The notes below the pieces were generated by a model. That model was not told the origin of the DNA, did no database searches, and saw nothing but the letters and a program-made list of their open reading frames with translations. Positions 1-10,590 of a stretch of DNA of 64,000 bases are shown one piece after another; the stretch's first letter is position 1, and each line of letters begins with the position of its first letter. The position numbers and the translations under genes were made by a program. Location: assembly GCA_021234155.1 (NCBI GenBank), contig JAJEKV010000039.1:2110001-2174000 (forward strand). Direction: 5' to 3'. This stretch comes from Isoetes taiwanensis (Eukaryota; Streptophyta; Lycopodiopsida; Isoetales; Isoetaceae).

Positions 1-330
1 TCTAAGATTGACTGAAACGGCAGAGTTGTCTTAGATGATCAACTTTACAACGTTGCCCACCCTTAAATAGGCCTCTAACCCTTCTAATTAAGGGGATTTT
101 CTTAGGAGCCATTATTTATAAGGGCAACAAAAAAATTTGCCCTTCACCATAAAAGAGCAAAAAAATGAGGACCCTTGAAAATAAGGGCATCAAATTGAAA
201 AAAACCTTAAATATTTTGTTAACGAGTCCTCTTGATAAGGACCTTCTCTGAATATAGTTTTATACTTATTTATTTGTGTTTGTTATATTTACTATCTTAT
301 CTACTATTGGGTTTTATCAAAAAATACTTG

Positions 331-604
331 GATATGTGTTAAAGAAGGTTAGTAAATTTAATTAATACCCTCAACTCAATGATTGATTAAAATTAATGAA
401 TGTGGTTGTCATTTGTTTCGCGAAGAAGAAAAAACGAGTAGCAAAAATCTAACAAGATATGTGTTGAAGAAGGTTAGTAAATTTAACCAATATCCCTCAA
501 CTCAATGATTGATTAAAATTAACGAATGTGGTTGTCATTTGTTTGGCAAAGAAGGAAAAACGAGTAGCAAAAATCTAACAAGATATGTGTTGAAGAAGGT
601 TAGT
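331..604. repeat. Tandem repeat, 125-126 bp unit, two full copies plus a start
   Basis: Two near-identical units (331-455 and 456-581) are followed by the first 23 bases of a third (582-604). Each starts GATATGTGTT and ends AATCTAACAA. A further copy lies at 2077-2181, on the other side of the kinase remnant. No coding content was seen. Confidence 0.85.
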
Positions 605-1432
605 CCTTCCTATCGTAAAGCAGTTTTAGTTTCTGTTCGCACCTAATTTCTTCCTTAAAAATTAGGAGAGCATGACACGTTACATTGAGGCATTTATTGC
701 TTTAATTTAGGCATTTATGAGCATTTATGGCGGAGGAAGATATGTGACAGAGGAAGAAATGAACTCGAATTTTCGTGATGGGTTACGTGGATTCAAGCCC
801 AAATCCGAAATCAATCATAGTAATTGAACCAAAATCAGCAAAAAATAACAGAAATTGTGGAGTTTGCATTCAAATCCAGCATGAAACAGGGGGTGAGACT
901 CTTCTGAACCTGAAATCCGGCAATAAGCAGAGAGCTCTTTGCAACAATAAACATAAGGTCTTCAAAATTCAAATCTTTGTTGGGCTGTGACCGGGCGAGT
1001 GAGATCTTTTCTGGCGGTTATGGCTGAGAACACATCTTTCCGACGAAGTTGCATGTAAACAATAGAGGTGAAATACTTCAATGGATTTACTTCGAAGAAA
1101 GCAGGATGAATCTACTTATCTGCTATCGCCGCTTTGTCTATGCTGTGCTCAAGGTGTAACCTAGTTCCAGGGCGTCCTCGCTCAGAGTATGCATCTGTTA
1201 CATAAACCAGAGTGACAAAATCGAGCCTACGAACTATTCTTAGGCTGCATCCAATCTTGACCTACAAAATCCTTGGTTGATCCCCACAAGAACATGATAA
1301 ATGAATCACTCTGATTTTCTTTAACTTATCTAGCTACGGGCTGTGAAAAGGTCATATCATCTGTTAGTCTTCGGACCTGTGTCTCTGCGCATTCGGGGAG
1401 GAAGAGAAGGCCTGCCTGCATTTCCTTCCATT
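605..1432. other. Intergenic, nothing recognised
   Basis: This AT-rich stretch lies between the 125-bp repeat and the kinase remnant. The short open frames in it have no recognisable motif or exon signals. No RNA gene or repeat was identified. Confidence 0.5.
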
Positions 1433-1898
1433 TCATAATTTATAAGCAGATTCCAAACTCCAAAGAATCGTTCCCATTGTTGGCCTATCAGTTCCTCTCT
1501 CAGCAACACATTTCTGTGCAATTTCTATAAACTTATGCATTGAGTTTGGTTCATACCGGCCTCTTAGATGAGGATCAATTGCAGTTTCAAGCACGCCCAG
1601 TCTGTGGCAATGAACCACCCATTTTGCACTGTTTGCCTGAGCGTCTGAAAGGGCACGATTGATTGGTGGTTTAGCACAAATATTCGGGATCCAAGTACCC
1701 AAAACTGCCCTTTACTGCCGTGCTTACATGAGTAACATCACTATTAATAGATTTAGAAAGACCAAAATCGGAAAGCTTGGCCAAGAAATTGCCATCCAGA
1801 AGAATATTTGAGGATTTCACATCTCTGTGAATAATACCCTGCACTGCCCCTGTGTCGGGGCATTGCTTCAAATTTGCATCCTGCATCGGGGCCCTCAT
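1433..1898 (-). pseudogene. Receptor-like kinase fragment (CrRLK1L/FERONIA-type kinase domain), broken
   Basis: The minus strand encodes the C-terminal part of a plant receptor-like Ser/Thr kinase. The upstream frame (1898 to 1671) shows the catalytic loop [14 protein letters not shown], the metal-binding DFG, and activation-segment [11 protein letters not shown] second frame (1702 to 1433) shows a kinase C-lobe with IDPHLRGRYEPNSMHKF and CVAERGTDRPTMGTILWSLE, which matches the CrRLK1L (FERONIA/HERK) style. The frames are offset. The segment normally linking DPEY to the LCARP-like region, about 25 residues with the conserved DVYSFGVVL element, is missing. The N-lobe, membrane segment and ectodomain are absent. 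It is a dead fragment, not a working receptor. Assignment to the CrRLK1L subfamily rests on remembered family sequence. Confidence 0.8.
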
Positions 1899-2042
1899 GA
1901 ATACTTTGGCTTCCTATATGTTGTTTACTTTACATTATCTTCCTATTCACACATCATTTTTTTCTAGACACAAGGTCGGGAAGTGACGATTCAAAACCTG
2001 TATGTTTTGAAATATGTAGATGAGACAAATGAAGAGAAATGG

Positions 2043-2066
2043 TCGCGGCGGCCTTGGCCGCCGCGA
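2043..2066. repeat. GC-rich perfect hairpin (11-bp stem, TT loop)
   Basis: The arm TCGCGGCGGCC is followed by TT and then its exact reverse complement GGCCGCCGCGA. It stands out in AT-rich DNA just before the third copy of the 125-bp repeat family. No terminator-like T run is tied to it, and its function is unknown. Confidence 0.85.
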
Positions 2067-2076
2067 TAAATTTCTT

Positions 2077-2181
2077 GTAAATTTAATCAATATCCCTCAA
2101 CTCAATGATTGATTAAAATTAATGAATGTGGTTGTCATTTGTTTGACGAAGAAGGAAAAATGAGTAACGAAAATCTAACAA
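2077..2181. repeat. Dispersed copy of the 125-bp repeat
   Basis: This stretch matches most of the unit seen at 331-581, with a few substitutions, and ends in the same AATCTAACAA. With the tandem copies on the left it brackets the kinase remnant in direct orientation. Confidence 0.8.
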
Positions 2182-2751
2182 TCACGTACATGAGAGCAAG
2201 CTCTTGTTTGTCAATTTTCCATTCGAGTTCCAGCAAAATCCAATGAGCTGGCTAATCAATTATTCTACTACTTTTTATAGAATATTATTTTTGTTATGGT
2301 GTGTGCTACAGTAGAATATATTCCTAAGATTGAGTTGAATAGCATCAAAGATGAGGATAGAAGCTGAGATTAAATTTCAAGAGATGGAACATGCTGATAT
2401 TTGTGTCACTGAATAGTCTAAAAGAGATGGAAGACGTAGATTAGATATACATTTATACAAAGAATTAAAAAAATGACAAAGATAGGCAGATCATAGAGCT
2501 TTAGTAGCTTGCTTGATACTTTCGGGGCTTCATATTCCAGTTAAGTATATTGTAAATATGATGCTAAGTACTAGTAAAGTATGTCCTCTTTCTAAAACTA
2601 GTAAGCTATTTGCTTAAAATAAGTTGCTCTTTTTGTGATCTAGTTAAAAGAAAGGGCAATTCGAATTGTGCACTTTAAGGGTATACTAAAGTTTGCCATG
2701 CACGAATAAAAGGGCACATCAAAATTTGCCCTTACCCTTATATAAGTTAAT

Positions 2752-2850
2752 CACTGGTTGTCTATAACCTTTATATAAGTTAATCACTGGTTGTCTATAA
2801 GGTTAAGCAAGTTAATCACTGGTTGTCTATAACCCACTGGTTGTCTATAA
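2752..2850. repeat. Four copies of a 16-mer upstream of the ATP synthase gamma start
   Basis: CACTGGTTGTCTATAA occurs exactly at 2752-2767, 2785-2800, 2817-2832 and 2835-2850. The spacers are short and the last copy ends 46 bases before the ATG at 2897. The block probably lies in the promoter or 5' leader of that gene. Confidence 0.9.
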
Positions 2851-2896
2851 GGTTAAGCAGAGCTCGAACTAGGGCTTATCGAACTGTGCCAGAATC

Positions 2897-5589
2897 ATGG
2901 CGGCCCGTAGAGCTGGATTACGTCTGGCCAATGCCCTTCGGGGTTCGGCTTCTTCTGCGGTTACTATGCCTCGTCTCCAGCCTACTGCACCGGCTTTAGT
3001 AGAGGTCCCCGCGGTTTCTGCTAGGTATTTGTCATTTGTTCATACTGGATTTTTCGACCTTGATCGACCAAATGCATCGGATCCCCAGTAAGGTTTTTTG
3101 TGAAATGTGAGAACTGATTGTTGTTACCTACTGCTGCCTTTTACAGGAAAATGGCCCCATCTGGATCGAGAATGGGATCCACCCAAGCAGGTTAGTGCTT
3201 CATGATTTGGAATGTAATTATCGAGCATATTGAATGCCTTGCTCCTCCTTTGTATAATTCACGCATTTGGGTTAATTAACTGAGTCATGCATTTTAGAGA
3301 ATGCACCTCACCTGTAAAAGGCAGAAATTCATCTTGTCTTTATAGTTTTCATTACTTTTAAGGTTGCGAAGATGGGTAGGTTTTGATTTAATATAATTTC
3401 CAATTGGTTGCACAAAATTTAGCAACCAGGGATGCTGGCAGCCTCTCAAGGTTGCATGTCCAGAAAGTGAGTATCTTGAATGGTAACTGAAAACGAGGGT
3501 AGGGGAAACCGTGGCCTTCACTATATATGATATACACTTATACTATACGAGCTATGATTTGCTTCATTATATATATGCCTGGTTACTTAAGAGGAACATT
3601 AGATAGAAATCTACATTGCATTCACCACATGGAGTGTGTCAGACGGTCTATTTTCTGAATGTTATTTGTTGGTGTTTAGTGAGGATAAGGATGAAAAGTG
3701 TAAAGAGCATTCAAAAGATCACAAAAGCAATGAAGATGGTGGCTGCCTCAAAGATGAGAGGAGCACAAGTGAGAGCGGAAAAATCGCGTGGGGTTTGGCA
3801 GCCCTTTGTAGCACTGCTTGGTGATAATCCTGGTAAGATCTAATTTTTAGAGGTTGCAATTTTAGTTATCCTACTGCATATTGTCATTTTGGTTAAATCT
3901 TCTTGGATATGTGTATAAAGATCTAAGAAGGTAATGTTGCAAGGCGTTAGCAAGCAAAGCTTCCAATGATTTTGAGGGTCTGATTGATCGGAGTGAGCAA
4001 AATCTAGTAAGAAAGCTATGGTTATATATACAAGATGCATTTTGGAATTGGTGGGTAGATTGAATCAGTGGATGAGTATGTATAATGTGGATCTAGAGAT
4101 GTGCTTTTTTTGCATATAGATATGATACACTGTGGGACTGGTAGGTAGATTGAATTAGTGGGCGAGGGCGTTTGACAGTAGATATTAGAAAGATGTGTTC
4201 AACTACATGTCCTGTTTTACCCTTGGTTAAATGCTATTATGTATTCGACTTTCGTAGTATTTCTGTTGTAATCTATTTCTGTTCAATAAATTTTTTTGGC
4301 ATTTTGTTGGCATAGGTGCGGAGACAAAGAAGAATGTGATTTTGACTGTCTCAGCTGATAGAGGCTTATGTGGTGGGATCAATACAACATCTGTGAAATT
4401 TAGCAGAGCATTGTTTGACCTGTGCAAATCTTTTGGTAAATATTTTTGGAGTATTTTCATGATTTAAAATTCCATTTTCTGCATGGTTTTGGTTGTAGGT
4501 TAGCTTGTGACTTGTTCATAGAACAGGCAACCAGCAAATTGCAAGAATTGTGCGTACGTTTTTCTTTGCATCACAATGCTAAGGGCAGTCTTATGCTGGT
4601 ATTAAAAACCCTTAGGTGAAGATACGGAGGCTACATATGTCGTTATTGGTGAGAAGGGTAAAGTACAGCTTCAACGTTACACAAAGAAAGAGATTGCAAT
4701 GGCTATAACTGAAGTACGGAAGATGCCTACAAATTTTACCCAGGTGAGCTATTATTGTCAAGTTTGTTGGCGTTGATGATGCTGACGATGGTATATTTCA
4801 GGTTTCCATGATGGTAGATGAAATTGTGAAGAATGTGGAGTATGACTCCATCAGACTTATATTTAATAAATTCCATTCTGCAGTATCATTTCTTCCAACA
4901 GTGGCAACACTACTGTCTCCTGCGGCAAGTTCCTGTCAGCTTATCTTCAAGCATAATATTTAATTTTTTTTAATTTTCGTGATATGTCAGCATAATGTGA
5001 TTAGTTGCAGCTTATTTGATAATTTGCAGACTATGGCAGCAGAACTGGAGGCCGGCAAACTTGGTGATTTGAATAGCTATGAAGTTGAAGGTGCAGACAG
5101 CACTGAGGAAGTTCTACAGAATCTTGGTGAATTTCAATTTGCCTCGGTATGCCACCTTAGTTCAAGCCAAAAAAACATGAGATCTTTAATCCTAAGATTT
5201 ATCGAACGTTGGGTATTTACAGGTTTTGTACAATGCTCTTCTGGAAAACGCCTGTAGTGAAGAAGGAGCTCGTATGTCTGCAATGGACAGTTCTACAAGA
5301 AATGCCTCAGAGATGCTTGCAAAACTGACCTTGAGTTACAACAGGTATGTAGTTGTATGCAGTTGCGGGGCTTTGGTAAGGAAAATATTCAATACTTCTG
5401 TAGCAGATAACTTGGAGAAGCAATAGTCAAGTTTTGTTGCCTAGTTGACTAGATTTTGTTTGGTATGACCAAGAGCTTTGCATTCTAATAGATTTTTGGA
5501 CTGACCTGTTCAGGACACGTCAAGCAAATATTACAACGGAGTTGACAGAGATTATATCTGGTGCTGCGGCACTGGAAACAGCTGAATAA
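2897..5589 (+). CDS. ATP3: ATP synthase subunit gamma, mitochondrial (nine exons)
   Basis: This is the central rotor shaft of the F1 part of mitochondrial ATP synthase, coupling proton flow through Fo to ATP formation in the matrix. Exons by my reading: 2897-3087, 3147-3190, 3680-3832, 4316-4435, 4616-4743, 4802-4924, 5030-5146, 5223-5344 and 5514-5589. They sum to 1,074 nt (357 aa plus TAA) with all phases consistent. About 75-80 N-terminal residues rich in Arg, Ala and Ser look like a mitochondrial presequence. The mature N-terminal helix follows ([20 protein letters not shown]), then [36 protein letters not shown] and the C-terminal helix [20 protein letters not shown]. The family is about 325 aa in Arabidopsis, and the excess lies in the presequence. 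Intron 6 uses a GC donor at 4925. AATAAA at 5741 is a possible poly(A) signal. The gene appears intact. The start was chosen because the Arg-rich leader follows directly. Confidence 0.95.
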
Positions 5590-5690
5590 GGTACTGGAGA
5601 GCATTCCTTCTTCTCTGTTAGACTTCTCTGAAAAACAGCTGAATAAGGTACTTGAAGAACATTCCTTTTCCTCTGTTGGACATCTCATAA
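5578..5690. repeat. 57-bp duplication of the gene's last codons and stop
   Basis: The 3' end of the last ATP synthase gamma exon (ACAGCTGAATAAGGTACT and about 30 following bases) is repeated 57 bp downstream, starting near 5635. The second copy is a few substitutions away and lies in the 3' UTR. It carries the same stop codon and has no coding role. Confidence 0.8.
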
Positions 5691-5746
5691 CGTAATGGAG
5701 CCCATTGCAAGGTATGGCTTTGTGGAAATAATCCTTTTGCAATAAA

Positions 5747-7525
5747 CAACGGCTTGTTTTTGGATAGCCTATTTTACATTCAGTAGGCTTTCTCATTGGA
5801 ATGCAAAGAACATAATCGTGGAGCTTCCCAGCATTTTTTTTGCTGAGTTGTATTGCTGATAATGATGAAAACATCAGTTGCTTATTAGCAACACCACCTT
5901 TGTGTATATGTTATGGTGTCGCACAAACAAAGTCATTGGGCGTTCAAACAGAATAAGAGTATTGGACTTTTATTTGTAGGGATTATAAAAGCATTATAAA
6001 TGTTAGCTTCAAATTACTGTTAAATTCCGTCGAATTTATAAGGCAGAAAACGTCCCAGGGCTGGGGGAGCGACGCCGCTAACCTCCTCGCCAGAATTTTT
6101 TTGCATTCCCTGTTTCTCAGCTGTTTGAAGCTTCTCGAAACTTGGAAAGGTTTCTTCCTTTGTATTGTTGGAAGAAGATGAAAAGCATACCCTGGAAAGC
6201 ATCATTCATCCTCTGCCCCACAAATATCTTCATCTGATGCGGGGATATTGCGGGATATCCTACAAATCTTCATTGTTGCAGGATATTCGTAGTGCACAGG
6301 GCAAAAGGGCAAACAAGCAAGCAAGGTTAATTTCATGCTTTCATACAGCCATGATCTATGCTCTTGCTTTCATACAGCCGTGATCTATTTCATGCTTTCA
6401 TACAGACATGAAACCCTGATACAACATTTTTTGATATAAAATAGCTTTAATGCCAGCCGATTTTCTCCAAGATGCAGCATACGGAAGGTTTTATGCTTTG
6501 ACCGTTTGATAAGCATACTTCAAGCAATAGACCTATTGCAGAACATGCCATTCCAATTATGCAACAGACCCGACTAAAAAGATCATCTTTTTTCTAATTT
6601 GAAGGTAAAGTTTATTATGTTTGATAATTCGGGGGGTGTCAAAATTTTGCCCTCAGAAAGGGATCAAACTATGGTTTCAACGATAAGTTCTTGAGTGTGG
6701 TCATTTCATCCAGCCTTGCTTCCCAATTTTTCTTTCCTTGTTTGTGTACTTCCAGCAATGCCAATGCAATCATCATAGTTTCTATGTAATCATACATTAT
6801 GATCTTAAGCACTTGTTGAAATGGTGCAAGCATGGAAGCAATTGATAACCTGTAGAGATATATGGCTCTATATGTTCCATGATCTATGTCAAAGGAGGAA
6901 GAATGCCCTTGACAGAATAAGCATAACCTAGTGGTTCCCATTTGATAAATACAATTCACACTCTTCCAAAGGAGTGCTTCCATAAATTGAAGTGGTTGCA
7001 CAAAAACATAATTTATTCTAGGAAGAAGTGTGATATAAGCTTAGTTTGGATGTGTAAAAACAAACTCCAAAAATGTATTATTTGTCAGAATTACATCATA
7101 TAGTTCTAAGCATTTCACTGCAGATGTAGAAAATGCTGGACATGGGAGGGCCGAATATGAATCATTTCCGGATATGAATCAGTTCCTCATCGCTTCACCT
7201 ATAGATCAACAATGCAAAGTCGTACAACCTCAGATAGCAACCATCAAAGCACCTCAATTACTACTGCACTGTAATCAGCCTGGGTGGCCAAGTTGACTAG
7301 GTTATCATCACCAAAGTGCAATTTTTCTTGTTGGCCAGAAGTAAATAATCTGAGCTCAGCCATGGAATCCACAGATGTAAATCTTGTAAGCTGACATTGC
7401 ATATCCATAATACCCATCTGCCACACTATCATACTAAGCACAGATAAAGTGATAAATTTCTCATAGTCGAATAGCCTCATTCAATGAGATTAAATTCCTA
7501 TTGAATATAAGTAGAGTGCATTCAC
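5747..7525. other. 3' flank and intergenic DNA
   Basis: I see no supported gene here. Local duplications occur, for example the phrase around TTTCATGCTTTCATACAG at 6330-6400. The minus-strand open frames at 6669-7001 and 7244-7480 show no family motif I recognise and no clear splice-site support. Confidence 0.5.
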
Positions 7526-7675
7526 CTTTCCAAAGACCAGGTCAAATGTTAAGGGAGAACGAATGTGGCCATATACTGCATGCAAAACTGCACCGCTTCT
7601 AAGAATGCATTTCGCCATGTAATACGAATTCGTGCTCTGATTATCATCAGAACCAATTCCATCCTGTACTGCCAT
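7526..7675 (-). pseudogene. Possible first exon of a CPSF-A/DDB1-like protein
   Basis: The minus-strand frame starts MAVQDGIGSDDNQSTNSYYM and reads AKCILRSGAVLHAVYGHIRS then TFDLVFGK. It ends exactly at a good splice donor (AAG|GTGAAT in the minus sense). It resembles the N-terminus of the plant CPSF-A/DDB1-type beta-propeller family, which reads roughly YYLAKCVLRGSVVL, HxRSP, FGKETS. I did not find the following exon, which should begin ETS/ELVV, in the next few hundred minus-strand bases. This is therefore either a gene with a long intron or an isolated copied exon. The family assignment is from memory and is tentative. Confidence 0.4.
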
Positions 7676-9533
7676 AATTTAAGAACCCAACAACGACAAA
7701 TTCACAGCTTCGCCTGAGTGTATATTTCCCAATGACAGTATCCAAATGTTCTTATCCATAACAGGAAAGAAGCTTTTGCATGAAAATAAATCAGGTAGAA
7801 TAAACTTAAAAATTAAATGAAGCCAATCCTCTGCTGATGGTATATGCCCATAGAAGTCCATAGATCCACTCAGCAGACTCCAACTCTAAAAATGATGAAA
7901 ACTTTGGAATTATAGAGTTGGACGAGTCTGTGACGATAGACCTAGCCCAAGAACAACATAATAGCGAAACAATTCAACATGAATTAGACAATGTGCCAAT
8001 CTTGAATTAACATTATGAAACCCATGTTCAAAACCCCTTGCTCTTGCCATTCGATATCATGTGCTCCATACACCTATCTTGTTGCAAAATTAGATCCTGC
8101 ATGCAAAGACTTGCCTAATTTTGTTAAATTTGCAAGACTTCCAGTCTAGCCATGTGTTTGCACAATTTACACCAACATCATGCCTAGTTAAAGCTCAAAA
8201 ATACCCTATTTGTTATGATTGATGAGCAATTTTGAAGTGCAGGCTTTCCATAGAGCAATTAGAAAACTGAGCCATGGCTTTCCATAGAGCCATTAGAAAA
8301 CTGAGCCATGGCATTTAAGTTGTCATTCTTTTCATCTCAGATTCCTACATATTTTTGGATGCCCCTTTCTTCAAGCAGTACATATATTCAGATACAAGAA
8401 AGAAAAATCTGGTAGGTTGCTTGCCCAACTAGATTGCTGTCAGGTGTGGATAAAAAAAAATGATGCATGTGTACTATCTTAATAAGATTTTGGTGCATAT
8501 TTTTAGTACTGGGAAATACTTAAAATTTATGTTGATTGAGATATAAAGCCTCCTCCTTGGTTGTCCAAAGAGGCTTTACAGGCTTTTGCTATGTACGTGA
8601 CTGCAGTGTTTCTAGGAAAGAAGCAGGGCAAGTTATGATCAGAATGACCTGCATAATTTTAATTAACAGTCTCAAACAGCAGTGAGCATGTTTAATACTG
8701 TGAAGGGGCAACTGGCTGGTAAGGTTAGATGCATCTATGGATTTCACAAATATTACTGTGACCTTGCCTACATCAGAACCCATCGCCCATTTGCAGGCCT
8801 CAAACACCCATACTACAAATATTGAAGAACAAAGATAAAAAGCTTACCGAAACATGATGAGCAGATAAATCATTGCTAGAACATCAAGCACAGCCATACA
8901 CAAATATTCAGAATAGCCCAATCTGAGAGAAGGCGAAGCGGCAGGAGCTCTAGGCTTTTATATCTGCATGCTTCATGAATGTGTGGCAAAGTTGCTTCTA
9001 GAAAACAGGAAGCAATGGCGACAACCCCAGAGAACAATGTTTAAATTGAAGCGCACTTATTTAAGAAGTGCGTTTGAAAGATTCCTTTTAAAAATTTATA
9101 AAATTCTAAAATCCCTCTAAAAAGGACTCTTTTATTACCTTTAGTCCAAAGATTTATAAAATTGCTCGTGAAAACAGACATTTTAAGAAGACTTAGTATT
9201 AAGGAAAAACACACACAAAAAACAAATTCCATTGTAGAGGGGGAAAGAACTACAATGAAATTCAAAGATTTACTATGGTGCAAATTCGTACGAAGAAATT
9301 AGATGCTTTTGTACCTTGTCCCTGAAAACTTTTATATTAGTTGTTTTAGAAGACATGAACTTTGTTATTTCACAACCATTTTGGCTAAACATCCTAATGG
9401 ACCTTAAAACATATTGGGAGGCAGTTGAACAAACTTCTTGAATGACAAACCATTGTTTTTGCATCACATAGTATTACAAATGCCAATACATCCACGATAT
9501 CTTGTAGTTAAGCTGAAGTTTTAGTTGATGATG
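7676..9533. other. Intergenic, with a 34-bp tandem duplication
   Basis: A 34-bp unit starting GGCTTTCCATAGAGC is repeated at 8242-8275 and 8276-8309. The other open frames, including 8589-8807 on the minus strand, are unsupported. Confidence 0.5.
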
Positions 9534-9551
9534 CAGTATAAATTTATACCG
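9534..9551. repeat. Single copy of the TATAAATTTATA palindrome
   Basis: CAGTATAAATTTATACCG differs by one base from the perfect 18-bp palindrome CGGTATAAATTTATACCG. That palindrome is arrayed at 37712-37913 and also found near 24962 and 25371. Confidence 0.7.
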
Positions 9552-9635
9552 AGGATACAAAAGTTGAAGTAATGAAGCCATGTGATTACATCCTTTTTTA
9601 TTCTCGGAGATGTATTTTTGAACGCACATACCAAT

Positions 9636-9922
9636 CTACAACATGGTGATGCTCAGAAGATAGTCAATCTCCTTAGCAATATTGAGCATATTCATCACAA
9701 TTACGTCATCTGTAGCAGTGGGCACCATGCACATTTCTCTGGCAGTGAAGTATTCGTCCGCCTTACCCTTTCCTATATATTTGCAAATAAATAGGTAAAC
9801 TTCTAAGGGGTTGCTACTCCTCGCACCCCTCTGGATAAACCATGTGGTTTCCTTCTCGTCAAACACCTGTGTCACCATAACATATTGGGGTTCTTTGCCT
9901 TTAGTAGCAATTTTTGAGCTGC
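9636..9922 (-). CDS. Unidentified coding-like terminal exon
   Basis: The minus strand has an acceptor-like TTCACTTCAG|GC followed by about 95 codons ending in TAG at 9636. The translation has natural-looking composition with segments such as VFDEKETTWFIQRGARSSNP, LEVYLFICKYIGKGKADEYF and MCMVPTATDDVIVMNMLNI. I do not recognise the family. Neighbouring DNA shows no obvious upstream exon in the same direction. It could be the last exon of a decayed gene or a copied fragment. Confidence 0.4.
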
Positions 9923-10249
9923 CTGAAGTGAAGTTCGCATGTATGTAGAGAAAAAAAAAGTAGAAATAACAACATGATTCGACTACTTTATGCTCTAACA
10001 TTGCATTACAAGCTCAGAAAATTTAGAACCGTTTTAGAACTTGTTAGACTAAAAAACTAAGAAAAGTGTATAAAACTATCCCTTATGTGTGTTACTTTAG
10101 TAGCTTTCAGTTGCCAAACCCTTTGGCGAGCAAGAAATACCCCAAAAGATTTTACACGATATATACTTTACCTCTGGACTGCATATATATCATTAATATA
10201 TATACACGTATATCACATGCTGGGGCATCGTGGACATTTTATAACAGAC

Positions 10250-10440
10250 ATCGATCTTGGCCGTTCACCCTTGAAAAAAAAGAGGTGGCACAATTATGGC
10301 CCTCAGATCTGATGGGGGGCATGCATGGGGGCATGCACCACATCTTAGGACCGTTGGATCAAAAGGGGAAAAGAAATCTTAGCCCTTGATTTTTCTCAGG
10401 AAGGTGCAAGGAAGGTGGCAAAAAGTGTATTTGGTGTAGC
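10250..10440. repeat. GCATGC-rich repeat, left copy (inverted relative to 37440-37660)
   Basis: The stretch GAGGTGGCAC...GGGGGCATGCATGGGGGCATGCACCACAT, followed by GGACCGT and GGATC, is matched in inverse orientation at 37440-37660 with modest divergence. It lies just outside the left inverted-repeat array of the 22-kb island. Confidence 0.75.
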
Positions 10441-10590
10441 AAATCTTAGCCATCAGATCAAAAGGTGAGCATAAATCCTAACCGTTGACTTTTTAATATT
10501 GAATTGATTTTTTTTTAAAGGTGTGAGGTGGCACTCTCATTAATAAAAAGATAATGAGGTGGCAAACATTTATGAGTGGACTTTCTCGGA

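Noticed and set aside
5635-5690. A second terminal exon for ATP synthase gamma
   Set aside because: It is a 57-bp duplication placed after the stop codon, with no acceptor of its own in the right phase.
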